Source: a virus. From it: DNA of 64,000 bases. The notes under the pieces are model-generated. The model saw only the letters and a program-made list of their open reading frames with translations, was not told the origin of the DNA and did no database searches. Position 1 is the first letter of the stretch. Every line of letters begins with the position of its first letter. This document shows positions 39,201-47,300 of this stretch, piece by piece. A program made the translations under genes and the position numbers. Location of the stretch: positions 24,302 to 88,301 of IMG/VR virus record IMGVR_UViG_3300014050_000012. One strand, 5' to 3'.

Positions 39201-42200
39201 CTAATACGGCATTTGCAGATACTAAAATAGGAAAGTTTGCGGATTCATTTAGTCAATATGGCACAGCAATAGGTACTGGTGTAACAAGCGTACTACAATA
39301 TATGGCCGACCAATCTAATGGTTATGAAACACTAACAGGATCAATACTACAAGCAGGATCAACAATAGCTAGTACAGCAACCATATTCGGTACTTTTGGT
39401 GCTCAATTCGGTCCGCTTGGTGGATTATTGGGAACACTTGCTGGCGTAGGGGCTGGAGCAGTACAAAGCATAAGAGATTATGTAGAAGCTCAGAATAAGG
39501 CCGCGGCAGAATTGTTAGAGACACAACGAACAGATGCTTTAGAAAAAGCATCATCAGATATTGCTGTATTTTTAGATAATGTCAATCCGTCTGCGAAAGA
39601 TCTTGAAAGCGCTCTTAGTAATTTGGCTCAGGTAGTAAATATTGAAAAAGAACAAATGTCTACTAATACAGAAGCTAGCAGATATAAATCAACTTATGGT
39701 GGATTATTTGTTGGTAAAAAAACAGAAGCTGAAATAAGAAAAGCAGATGCTGCTGCCGCTGCGGCTAATACTGGAGGAGCACAAGCATCCAAACAATTAA
39801 TATCTGGTATGGCAAATACTGGAATGAAAATGGAAGATATAGAAAAAAGTTTAGGAGCCGATGTTTTTGGTAATCTTAAACTACAAATAGCAGAAGCTGA
39901 TGCTATATTTGTTAAAGAAGCAAGAGATGCTGCCGATCAACTTAAAGCTGGTAAGATTAGTGGCGAACAATACGTTACTGCTGTAGATAATGCTAAAAAT
40001 GCAGCATTTGAACGAGCCACATCCGAATTAAGAGTTAAAGAAGCTAATGAAGAATATAGAAAAAGTGTTACAGATGTTAGAAAAAGACTAGAAAGTCAAG
40101 GAACAGGATTTCTTAAAGAATTAATAACATCTACTCCTAAGCAAAGAACAGAAATGAAGAAAGACTTTGCGTCTGCGGGAGATTTACTAAAGGGTGATTT
40201 TACAAAAAGTCGTGCTCAACAAGAAGAAGCCGCAAAAAAAGCTTTTAGAGAAACTAGCGGCACAGTAAAAGAAAAGAGAGAAGCAGCCGAAGCCGCAAAA
40301 GCTCAAGTCAGAGAAAGTAATTTTCAAAGAGCAGAACAAATTTTAAGTTTTGGAGATCAAAGTAGTGATGAAATTAGGAATGCTAGAGCCAATCTATATG
40401 AAACTCAACTTAGAGAGCAAGGAATAAATCCTAATGAGGGTATGGCAAAGATGGTTATTGATAGTTTAAGAGCGCCAGATCCTGAAAGAGCAGCTCAAGA
40501 AAATCTTAAAAAGGCCACAGAAGAAGCAGCAAAACAACTAGCTATTCAAACAGCGGCAACAAATGCGAATACTGACGCATTGAAAGGAGGAAAAATTACA
40601 ACAAAGTATGCTACAACAGGCGGTGTTGCTGATGCTCAGACCGCTACGAATGCTGTATCTAATGAAGGAATGGGTAATTTGGGATGGAATGCAGCAAAGG
40701 TGATTGGCGCAGGCGCTGTTACGTATGGTTTTGATAGAGCTACTGGGGGAGGAATAAGACGCAGCGTAAAGAAAGGTATTCAAAATTTTCGTAAAGATCC
40801 AAATACACCCGACACGGAATCAGCAGCTGAACAACCAAAGCCTCAAAAAAGAAAAGGATTTTTGGAAAGACTTTTGGGTGGTAGTGAAGTTGCCGATACT
40901 CCTAAACCAGCTGTCGCTACCGACCAAACACCCCGAACACCACCTCGTCGTCAACCAAATGCGCCTAAAGATAATGTTCGACAACCGCCGCGACGAGGCC
41001 AACCATCTGCTGAAGCGCCCCAACCCCAAGCAGCAGTACCAGGACGCAAAGCTAAAGTAAGCGCTAGTGCTAAAAAAGGAGTTGGAGGTTTGGTCGCGGC
41101 TGGTGTCGGTCTTTTTGCTATAGGTAGTAGTTATTTTGGCGGAGGCGCTCAACCAGAATCAGACTCTGGAGCGCAGCAACTAACAGAAGAAGACCAACCA
41201 ATTATTGAAAGTTCTCCAGAAATTATTCAATTGTTATCTGCTATAGAAGCTAATACTAGAGAATGCTGCGCTGGAGGTGGGACTGGCGGAACCGCTAGTG
41301 GAGAAAGAGTAACAACTAATACTGGTAGTATGGAAAATATTCCTACAACTAAAGAACCGGCAGTTGCTGTTGAGAAAAAAACCGATGCAATAGCTAAAGA
41401 AATAACAACTGCTGCTAGTGAACCAATAACAATGATGGAATCATTAAGTGATGAATTTGCAGCTTTTAGTAGTAGGGGCTATCAAAATGCTGAAGTAACA
41501 AATGCAAGTCTTAATACGCTGGGATCTTTTGCTACCGATATAATGGGTACAACAGATGTTGCAAGAACTATGAGGAGTGGTGGAATAGGAGATACTACTG
41601 GTCAAAATAAATTTCTATCTAAACCAATGGGAGTTACGGGATACACCACAAGAGGAATGGGTGCTTATGGAGCAGTACAATCCCTTAGAGCTTTTAGAGA
41701 AACTGGTGCTGTTGATGATGCTTTGGGTATCGTTGCTGGGGCTGGGAATACTGCTGGTGGTAGATATGCTGGATTAGTTGGAGATACGGCCAGCGCTGGA
41801 AGAAATGCGTATAGACTCTTTAGTGGAAAATCTAGAGAAGAAGCAACATTGGCTCAAGATAGTCTTGGCTTAGTTGCAGACTTAGGGCAGGTTGGTCTAC
41901 AAGCTTCTCCAGAAATTGCTAAATATGGACCACAAGCATTACAAACAGCTAAAAACTTTGCACCAAAATCAATACCAGCTCCATCGGTATCCACACCAGT
42001 GTCCACACCATCGGCAGCATGGCTACAAGCTAATGGTTATTCATCTGATGAGATTGCTAAGATAGTTGGTAGTGGTGCAGATGATACGGCCGCAGCAGCA
42101 GGGAAATCTGGTGGTTTATTAAGCAAAATAACAAAACCTTTGCAAGGATTAGGTAAGATACCTGGTTTAGGAACAGCCGCTAGACTTGGCGGCGGAGTTC

Positions 42201-44323
42201 TTGGCGGTTTGGGTGTTGCTATGGGAGGAGTGAGCGGATACTCGGCGGATACCGAAGCAACAGGTAGAAATAAATACGTAAATACAGCTTTGGGTGCTTT
42301 ATCTGGTACGGGAACGACAATGGGCGATGTTGGACAACAATCTACTATCGGAGGATTATTGGGGGTTGAAAAGGGCAGTGAGACTGATCAGATGATTGGT
42401 AATGCGTCTAGCCTTGCTGCGGGTACACTAGGAGTTGCTGGCGCTATTGGTGGTGCCGCAGCACTAGGTGTGGGTGCCGCAGCAGCAGCTCCTGCTCTTG
42501 CTATTGGCGCTACTGTAGCAGGAGGCGCGCTTTTAACGCAAGAATCTATAGGATTATATAACGATAGAAGTGTTCTAGCAGAAAAAGAAAAACAAACAGC
42601 AGCTATGGAAGAAGCTTCACGAAGAACTAAATTAGTTAAAAATAACCAAGGAGAATATGTAAGACAAGCTAAGACAGCACAAGACTTTGATTTTGGATAT
42701 AATTTTACTGCTGATGAAAGTAATGCAGTAAGAGCGTATGCTAAAAATCAAGCAGAATCCAATAGAGCAAAAGAATTAGCTTCAAAAACAAGTCTAACTC
42801 AAGATGAAACATCTGAATTGGCAAATATTAAAAAATCTTTTGGTATGGAAGAAGGCGCATCTAATCAAGATATTTTAGCAGAAGCTCAAAGAAGATCAGA
42901 TACAGCAGCTAGTGACCTAGCAGCTAAAGCTAGAACAAGAGCCACAACAACAAAAGTTGGGTTATTTGGCGACAGATATGATCAACTTGATGAGAAAAAA
43001 CAAACAGAAAATATGCAAAAATATTTATCTGCTGCTCAACAGTATCAACCTGAAACATTTGTGCAACCAGAAGAAATACCAGCCCCTCAAACTACTATTG
43101 TGACCAAAGAACCGACAGCGATTCAAAAAGAACAAAAACAAACACCTATCATTTCTGCACAAGCACCCCAAGGAACAGCCGCTGTTCAAGCCACAAGCGC
43201 AGCATTACAGCAACAACAAGCTGTCCCAGCCCCCGAAACTATAACAGGACAAGGAGGACAAGTAATTCCAGTTGTTGGAGGTCCTGGCTCCGGCGCCGCT
43301 ATAACAAGTGGTCCTGGATTTATTAGAGCAGCCGAAGCTTATGATGCCAAGCAACAAAAAGTAATAACTCCAACACAAGCAACAGGTGCAGCAGCTGTTC
43401 AAGCCACAAGCGCAGCATTACAACAACAAGAATTTAATGTTGAAGAAGAAATGAAAAAAACGAGAGGTATTTCTGTTCCAGGAGCACCCGCCACAGAGAA
43501 GCTACCACAGGCACAAAATGCACCCACAGATGAATCTAGAAGTAAACAATTAAATGATGTTCCCACTTATGGTCTTAGTAAAACAGAACAAGCTCTAGTA
43601 AAAAGTCAAGATGTTTTGAAAAAAGCAAAAGAAAAAGCTTTATCTTTAGGAACTCCAGAAGGTAATATGGAAGCAAATAGATTAGATGAACAAATCCAAT
43701 CTAAGAGTAAAGAGCTGTTAGCATCACGACAAGCTAGCGCTGGTGGAGCTGGCGGAGATGTTATGAAAGATGTTAATCTTTATAGACAAGCAAGAGAACA
43801 AGCTATGGCTGGCGGATTACCCGCCGCAACAGCACAAGCAGCAATACAACCATCTGTAGTTTCAGCAGGTACGATTGATGCTACTATGGCAACCCAATTA
43901 CAGCCCGCACCAGCAGAAACAGATAATTGGTTCAAAAATGCTCAAGCTGATTTGACTCGTATTCAAGCATCTCCCGATGCTAATATTACAGGAAATACCC
44001 AACCCGCTAATGGTGTAATTAATACTAGCACAACTCAGCAGCAACCAACAGCCGCAGGAATGTCTCAATTATTTGATACAGCAGCTATTGGAAATACTTT
44101 ACAAACTGTATTTGGTCAATTTGTTTCCGATCTACAAAATATTCAACTACCAAAAATACCGGATATGGTTACTATGGAAGGCAAACATACTGTTGAGGTT
44201 ATTATTAATGGAGCGGATGTATTAAAATCATTAGAACCAATGCTACAAGATATAATAAAAACAAAATTAACCGAATTTAATAATAAACTTAATAGTGCCA
44301 CAGAGGGTGGATTTGGAGCATAG
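30203..44323 (+). CDS. Tail tape measure protein (4,706 aa) with embedded enzyme-like domains
   Basis: Residues about 150-450 are a TP901-type tape-measure core (LVDEISSLAGSTGVASKELI, then ATGLRTIFTRIQRES). F-A-x-G-G punctuation motifs lie at 622, 917, 1054, 1467, 1894 and 2121, with related ones at 669, 2283 and 2378. They divide the middle into cargo segments. The segment 1059-1466 has HAD motifs (D1229-F-D-E-T, T1297, D1350-D1351). The segment 1471-1893 has HELTH at 1717-1721 and E1855/E1856. The segment 1899-2120 has LYHGS (1902-1906) and GAGFYV (1934-1939). The segment 2126-2282 has C2159 and H2239. The TMP-type loop GDKVPALLEPGEVVMSN follows 622. Residues 2400-4600 are coiled-coil with Ala/Gly-rich hydrophobic stretches, and the C-terminus (MEGKHTVEVIINGADVLKSL) is typical of tape measures. 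At about 0.15 nm per residue the whole chain would span some 700 nm; without the cargo block about 460 nm. Confidence 0.9.
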   Translation: MAAFNLTAQLNLVGPTNIRQIVGDIRKQLGTIKGTINVGIDPQSAKAIAQAQSQAAQLSSGLNNVAKSGNTAAAGMRDLNDAAAKNQLGSTAKNAASAADAATNLGKQSSRAAKDVKVLGNELAEFGRQSGLAIRRFAAFSLVSGVMYKLNSAINQALSQYIDFDRELVRVSQVTGKSVQELGSLVDEISSLAGSTGVASKELIQVSSTLAQAGLSAREAEQALKALALSANAPSFDNLNDTVEGSIALMRQFGIRANELESALGSINAVAAAFAVEASDLITAISRTGGVFASASRGVSEGTQALNEFIAVFTSVRATTRESAETIATGLRTIFTRIQRESTITALRELGVELRDVEGKFVGPYEAVRRLSEGLGQLDPRSQVFANIIEELGGFRQIGKVIPLIQQFATAEAALQVALKGGDSLAEANRQAQQSLAVQLAKTREEFVALVRDFANNSVFRGFLTTTISITKSILSLARAGKSLFPLLTILGGFKAFSAATQFAGGFLKGVRPTGGRPGGSASRGIGQNLGEVISGSKSERQSASLDKIAKVLESNAGNFNTSVSSLIQPITQLSTAIQQNIVSLTDNTGALTANTAAINNLTAALGMKGTTLAGGGKVLGFAKGGTVPGSGKGDKVPALLEPGEVVMSNRAVNKYGRGNLVNMNKRYFKGGIAQEKLQTLVEKSNSIKKYINDTINPDDEALTKIVPFRVDLDDNDFREMKQIMIDTERQRLRYLETYRDDPKANKQVQQRARSSKDPRTVVGFLGLKKPESHWGPGNAFQQHLIKRLNISPSDMPPNLGTPQEQFKDIIDEHYAVLDYQDGDAKFWKDLSYFDTQPGKIDILNKQFKNVVNNNQLKPKPTPNYELFTLPDTRVYYPEIGTKEQFMRDYAAFTTADYAKTHLPAGAYSIGGKIQKFAGGGEALQSKLSTIRTLLGEFYGNDEQLISKSISNSMIIDEARADKIIANLESSRSQLPLFRKLLSEKSSSVGVLNGFPIARYGAIGGIETMRFDELKDEETIREFIKRGKLATQASRGPVGKRIVYSDQKAARRRFAVGGTVEGIAAKEKKSIETVILEQLSSFGDASGVKKILGLGAGEREISSILNASNIRAGKNIEKAIKFINRALAKTGKQDAAREAKEAAMRKVAIAGLFPLDYNKDFSDWKLEDGREIYGYVRGFQSSFLPQIEAMQEANRATRQKFAEDIQDTAALGGLGNRNIQGPIQPLAIDFDETLALGTKMLKVNKEGKEEEDLPAYADRKKVMESLAQARPTSLAKRLASIEQKNPGYVRMYSRILTARPQSTADIIASTLNRFGLPYLEQDVTGVSQGLGTNIAKAKAANVAAAEKLIDDSEENIRATMAAGKSTFRYGEVPELKGPAEEKFGQSNIEGGLLEAALSQLLGYNINVDALERNRAIDFPQGLGRGAQLFGLPPNIETEVKRTLDGDSFSKAREEFSRYFTENPQAYAKGGAATFGSGSFKFPKRISNAYVREMEKLLEQEQMEKVFSTYPGNERMIVDEEAVKKGYESPFSRELFINSFKDKINRNTVFERMGQFARVIGLPPADLLSAIPTQLDFGVNYPATALFSKDPSGPGTRGLQGVDLTPYGYTEQDKQDLFGYTKLIEEKKKQILKTIKTPVTTYEDGSFGYDVALTEKLRAELDDLQKQQRSLIDKNNAAIKAAKESRLQSANQSGRGSVGIATNPFNTSQRQDYSILYHELTHQLFNSLRTKNAQSFEAYKAKVSSLFDGNNDDVADAFDTLVGNSGYNSADVAYGRSYKLNGLSSLMIGSAKKESFEKYVNSDPEYVPELRKTWAETNSTTKAKAFKPLNPRVNDVLLRGKISQDVIDKYEDNGKEEFLTTLVQKLPLLDENLSGILDSTLDELLGGAEISRQKFAIGGKVNLYHGSTTGIDDNQLKKFKEQGALSNIAQGYGQGAGFYVWTDKLTAIKHADMRIKAAKEGINSIMGGDTGGKGMILEFQESLDPSLWDLDYEISKGPVIKWIADNYETLKDKVAASEGIAGVTEVEKYDPKVAKETGLLYGGANIMTQTATGSKKYIDADSAGDIREGEILGQIMNRLQSNDPSLVHSFENSFFGQQSFPKGSALKYVGSSPLIPVNIETFASGGKAGLADVNKVGEQLSSDFKLMKGKNAWNQLENNCLSIANKVSDMFGYVVEPDKIRQQLDTFQKLRLGKTSAFGLKPTEEVLKKMPSLNRMLNNPTLAASTGNIVVREGEEMMKHVSFEHMNKEYNFGAAGPDWPIVLRIPLKKKDAEQKRYGGMLNKFTSGGTIPALVSNGEAYVPPKLAKRIGYGTLSRMNMADKNGMGRFSDGGISVFKGPGSGTSDSIPTSLPVGSFIIREKATKALGLNKGGSVGIQKFQDGGAPTNSGDLYFTTLSSAQIQDIVGKGSSRTGIDVESLDLLTRYATDAGMSIEDFSSGLIRARDTAIESALAQGQSFKEAALAGQQAAIAMADIPNIQVTGENPLDVLRSLTASSTRVQANVEQRREILSDPEIIAAINETNDLMSKLTPAEQFSVQTGTGPMTPQMEEAAASRRRQKNIVGYKIEERQTQANQPGFVPPTIQQPTNLMDIDGINNQLKEAQNNAALYASSLRDQANAIRAQQEITIDPGTFAGLEAKAQALEEKAAATEKAYQDLADSTQESVSWFDTEYQAAIDSMRIRAESVAKATQDVEKAMVTRAKEIASANPELTAEEIGQQISTEKTGIVAEARAQQTEAETKFGRAQSRVDTLAGKAGAGADILAADNKAKAEAQAKADAEKALEARKQQARDLGAKRAAIAVPEKREYETEQEFNDRRQKATERFTRQSARELGLSKTRFVSSRQKKAIEEEEAKKTKVEREKTDVAIQSTDTKATLLLVQAINANTVAQTGSADSVKSLTEQTNGLIATNEQLTNAKNADIEQANASPERSDLSKDTLREIPFLDKLETLGSAVGDFANNFAASTTDIDGNIGKFGSVLQGGASRLESGIKKLADGIRNANTAFADTKIGKFADSFSQYGTAIGTGVTSVLQYMADQSNGYETLTGSILQAGSTIASTATIFGTFGAQFGPLGGLLGTLAGVGAGAVQSIRDYVEAQNKAAAELLETQRTDALEKASSDIAVFLDNVNPSAKDLESALSNLAQVVNIEKEQMSTNTEASRYKSTYGGLFVGKKTEAEIRKADAAAAAANTGGAQASKQLISGMANTGMKMEDIEKSLGADVFGNLKLQIAEADAIFVKEARDAADQLKAGKISGEQYVTAVDNAKNAAFERATSELRVKEANEEYRKSVTDVRKRLESQGTGFLKELITSTPKQRTEMKKDFASAGDLLKGDFTKSRAQQEEAAKKAFRETSGTVKEKREAAEAAKAQVRESNFQRAEQILSFGDQSSDEIRNARANLYETQLREQGINPNEGMAKMVIDSLRAPDPERAAQENLKKATEEAAKQLAIQTAATNANTDALKGGKITTKYATTGGVADAQTATNAVSNEGMGNLGWNAAKVIGAGAVTYGFDRATGGGIRRSVKKGIQNFRKDPNTPDTESAAEQPKPQKRKGFLERLLGGSEVADTPKPAVATDQTPRTPPRRQPNAPKDNVRQPPRRGQPSAEAPQPQAAVPGRKAKVSASAKKGVGGLVAAGVGLFAIGSSYFGGGAQPESDSGAQQLTEEDQPIIESSPEIIQLLSAIEANTRECCAGGGTGGTASGERVTTNTGSMENIPTTKEPAVAVEKKTDAIAKEITTAASEPITMMESLSDEFAAFSSRGYQNAEVTNASLNTLGSFATDIMGTTDVARTMRSGGIGDTTGQNKFLSKPMGVTGYTTRGMGAYGAVQSLRAFRETGAVDDALGIVAGAGNTAGGRYAGLVGDTASAGRNAYRLFSGKSREEATLAQDSLGLVADLGQVGLQASPEIAKYGPQALQTAKNFAPKSIPAPSVSTPVSTPSAAWLQANGYSSDEIAKIVGSGADDTAAAAGKSGGLLSKITKPLQGLGKIPGLGTAARLGGGVLGGLGVAMGGVSGYSADTEATGRNKYVNTALGALSGTGTTMGDVGQQSTIGGLLGVEKGSETDQMIGNASSLAAGTLGVAGAIGGAAALGVGAAAAAPALAIGATVAGGALLTQESIGLYNDRSVLAEKEKQTAAMEEASRRTKLVKNNQGEYVRQAKTAQDFDFGYNFTADESNAVRAYAKNQAESNRAKELASKTSLTQDETSELANIKKSFGMEEGASNQDILAEAQRRSDTAASDLAAKARTRATTTKVGLFGDRYDQLDEKKQTENMQKYLSAAQQYQPETFVQPEEIPAPQTTIVTKEPTAIQKEQKQTPIISAQAPQGTAAVQATSAALQQQQAVPAPETITGQGGQVIPVVGGPGSGAAITSGPGFIRAAEAYDAKQQKVITPTQATGAAAVQATSAALQQQEFNVEEEMKKTRGISVPGAPATEKLPQAQNAPTDESRSKQLNDVPTYGLSKTEQALVKSQDVLKKAKEKALSLGTPEGNMEANRLDEQIQSKSKELLASRQASAGGAGGDVMKDVNLYRQAREQAMAGGLPAATAQAAIQPSVVSAGTIDATMATQLQPAPAETDNWFKNAQADLTRIQASPDANITGNTQPANGVINTSTTQQQPTAAGMSQLFDTAAIGNTLQTVFGQFVSDLQNIQLPKIPDMVTMEGKHTVEVIINGADVLKSLEPMLQDIIKTKLTEFNNKLNSATEGGFGA
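43181..43422 (+). repeat. Direct repeat pair inside the tape-measure C-terminal region
   Basis: The 29 bases at 43181-43209 recur identically at 43394-43422, 213 bases apart. Both encode AVQATSAALQQQ in the same frame, inside a Gln/Ala/Pro-rich linker. The near-identity suggests a recent in-frame duplication. A repeat of this kind could change linker length by recombination. Confidence 0.75.
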
Positions 44324-44355
44324 ATATTTATCAATTAAAATAAGGGATAATTTAT

Positions 44356-47300
44356 ATGACAACATATGTTACTGATTATAGCATAAGTGGTAGCACAATT
44401 ATTGATTCTACTGGTAATTTTAATGCTTTAACTATTAATAATACTGGTATTAGTTTAAGTGGTCATATTCATACCTTTGCTGATATATCTAATTTTAGTA
44501 ATGGTTTGAGCGGATTATCGAATTTGGGTAATATTCCTAGTGGAGTTTATATATATACTACAGGATTAAATCAATTCGGAACAGGAGTATTAACACCTTT
44601 TGCACGAACACTTTTGGATGATTCTGGAGTAGCAGATGCTAGAACAACTTTAGGATTAAATGCGTTATCAACAGTTAGCGGCGTTTTGGTTCTTGGTTCG
44701 GATGTTGCTCAAGATATTATTCTGTCTAATATTCCTGGTTCTGGTACAATATTTAATAATCTGAAAAAAGATATTGATTTTTACGTCAAAGGAACTGGTA
44801 ACAATAGCGCATTTTATTATGATGCTTCGTTGGGCAGATTAGGTATAAATACAACATCACCAGATACCTTATTGCATATTGTTAGTAATTGCACACTAGA
44901 TGGTTTGAAAATAGAAAACACCACAAATTGTTCAACCGGCGTACATTTGCTGTTACAACATAATCCTGGAACATCACCGGTTACTGGTAGTTTCCCCGCT
45001 ACCATATCATTGGCTGGTAGAGATGACAATGCTAATATTATTTATTATGCACAATTAAGGTCAAAAGCAGTTTATACAGATGGTGATGGTGCTAATGGTA
45101 CTCAGGGCGAATTATTGGCTTATGTGGATCATGATGGTACGGGCAATTTGGTATTAAAACTAGCTAATTCTGGAACATATATCGGCCCCCATAATACTGT
45201 AAATGGTACTGCTAATTTTTACAATCTATTAGGTAGTGGGAATAATATTAATGGTAATAGTTTTATTGTGGTGGGTAATGCTAATACCCTTGATCCTGCA
45301 ACAAATAATATAATGGTTGGTTCGTCTAATGATTCGTTCGGATCGTCTAATCAAATAGTTGGTAGACTAGTAGAAGTTAATGGTACTGGCAATATTGTTA
45401 ATGGATATAATATTTATCAAAACGGAAATAGTAATTATTTATATGCTACTAATATTTTATATACTGGAAATAATAATATTATTGCTGGTAATTTAACTAA
45501 TGGTAGTGGACTAAGCAATATTTTACTTGGTAATAATATTTATAATTCTGGAAATGTTAATATATTAATTGGCTCAGGATTAAATAATATTGGTAATTCT
45601 TTAATGGTTGTTGGCCAAAACTTGTATCTTAGAGGAAATAGTGGAGTATTATTAGGCAATAATAGTGCTGTTACTGGAAATAGTAATATTTTAATAGGTA
45701 ATAATTTAAATGTTGTATCAACAGGATTATTTATTTGTGGAGATAATATAACCGTAACAAATGTTGCTGATTCGTTAATACTAGAAAAAAATGTTAGTGT
45801 TAGTAGTTCTTCTGGTATAGTAATTGTTGGACGCGGTAATGATATTACTTCAAATAATAATACATTAGGTATTTATGGATATAAAAATACTACACGCAAT
45901 ACTATAAGAAATTCTAATATATTAGGAGATTCTAATAATCTTAGTAATGCATCAGGATCATTGGTGCTTGGCACAATGAATGTTGCTAGTGGTACACTCA
46001 ATAATGATATTTTAATTGGTAAACAAAATTATCTTATTAATGCTAGTAATAACAATATTTTTATCGGCAATATTAATAATCAGTCTGGTTTAAGATTAAA
46101 TAGTGACGGATCAATTACAGGAACACTAAGTAATAACGGATCAAGATTTGTAAATACTGTTGCGCTCGGTAATCAGAACGTTTTTCAATCTTCTGGTAAT
46201 CTACAAATTGCAATTGGTAATAAAAATGATATCGATGGTTTATATAGTATGGTAATTGGTAGTATAAATACCCTGCGCAATGGAGACTATAATATTTTAT
46301 TAGGCAAATCAAATTATGTTGGTGGGCCTAGTAATATAGTATTGGCTAATGATGGTAGAGTATTTGGAAATAATAATGTTGTGTTGTCTCCTAATGATAG
46401 TGTTAGAGTTTTTGGAGAAGATACTATTTCTGTAGGATCAAACAACGGACAACAATCTAATGGTATTGTTGTAGGATATAATAATAATTTATATGGCGAT
46501 AATATTAATATTTATGGTAGTAATAATACAGCTGGCGACCAAAAGTATTTGTATACTGCCACAATAAGTAGTAATGGATTTGCTAGTTCACTAATAAGTT
46601 TTAATAGTAATATTACGAGCGACATTAAAACTGGCGATAACATTTTAGTATATGTATATAATCCTACTCCTACAGATATTAATGATACTTATGTATTTAG
46701 TAGAACTGTTATTAGTAGCATTTGGGACGGATCTACTACGGCAGTAACTCTTAGTACTAATATTACTTTACAAACTAATAATCCACAAAGTAATCCAAAT
46801 AATTTTAACGATGCTTTCTCAGCAGCTGTTCCAACACTAGCATCAGGATATATTATTAAACAAAACTTAGGATCCAATAACTATATTTATGGTGATAATA
46901 ATACCATACTAGGTACTGGTAATACTGTTTTGGGTTTTGATAATAGCTTATCATCGTATACCACTGGCGCAATAATATTAGGTCATGGATTATCTCATAA
47001 TTATGGCAACAACTATATGGCCATTGGTCCAACAGATGGTACCAAAATTGTTATGGGTCCAAAATTAGTACTTAATACTGGACTAGCTACCACACAAATG
47101 TATGTTGTTAATACTAGTAATCAGTCTTATGTATATTTTAATAATACTAATAGTAGAATTGGTCTTGGCGCTAGTAATAATGCTCCAAGATCTTTATTAG
47201 ATGTTAGTGGTACTATCACAGCATCAGCACTAAGAATCGGATTGTCTGGTAATAATGGAGATCTTTTAAGTACAGATGGCGATGGCAATATATCATATAC

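Noticed and set aside
43205-43402. Antisense frame in the tape-measure linker rich in Cys and Ser
   Set aside because: It is a shadow of the Gln/Ala-rich coding repeat on the + strand.
45220-46530. CRISPR-like or minisatellite array in the repeated AAT/GGT-rich DNA
   Set aside because: The periodicity is at protein level (beta-roll units of about 14 residues). The DNA copies are diverged and there are no constant repeats with unique spacers.
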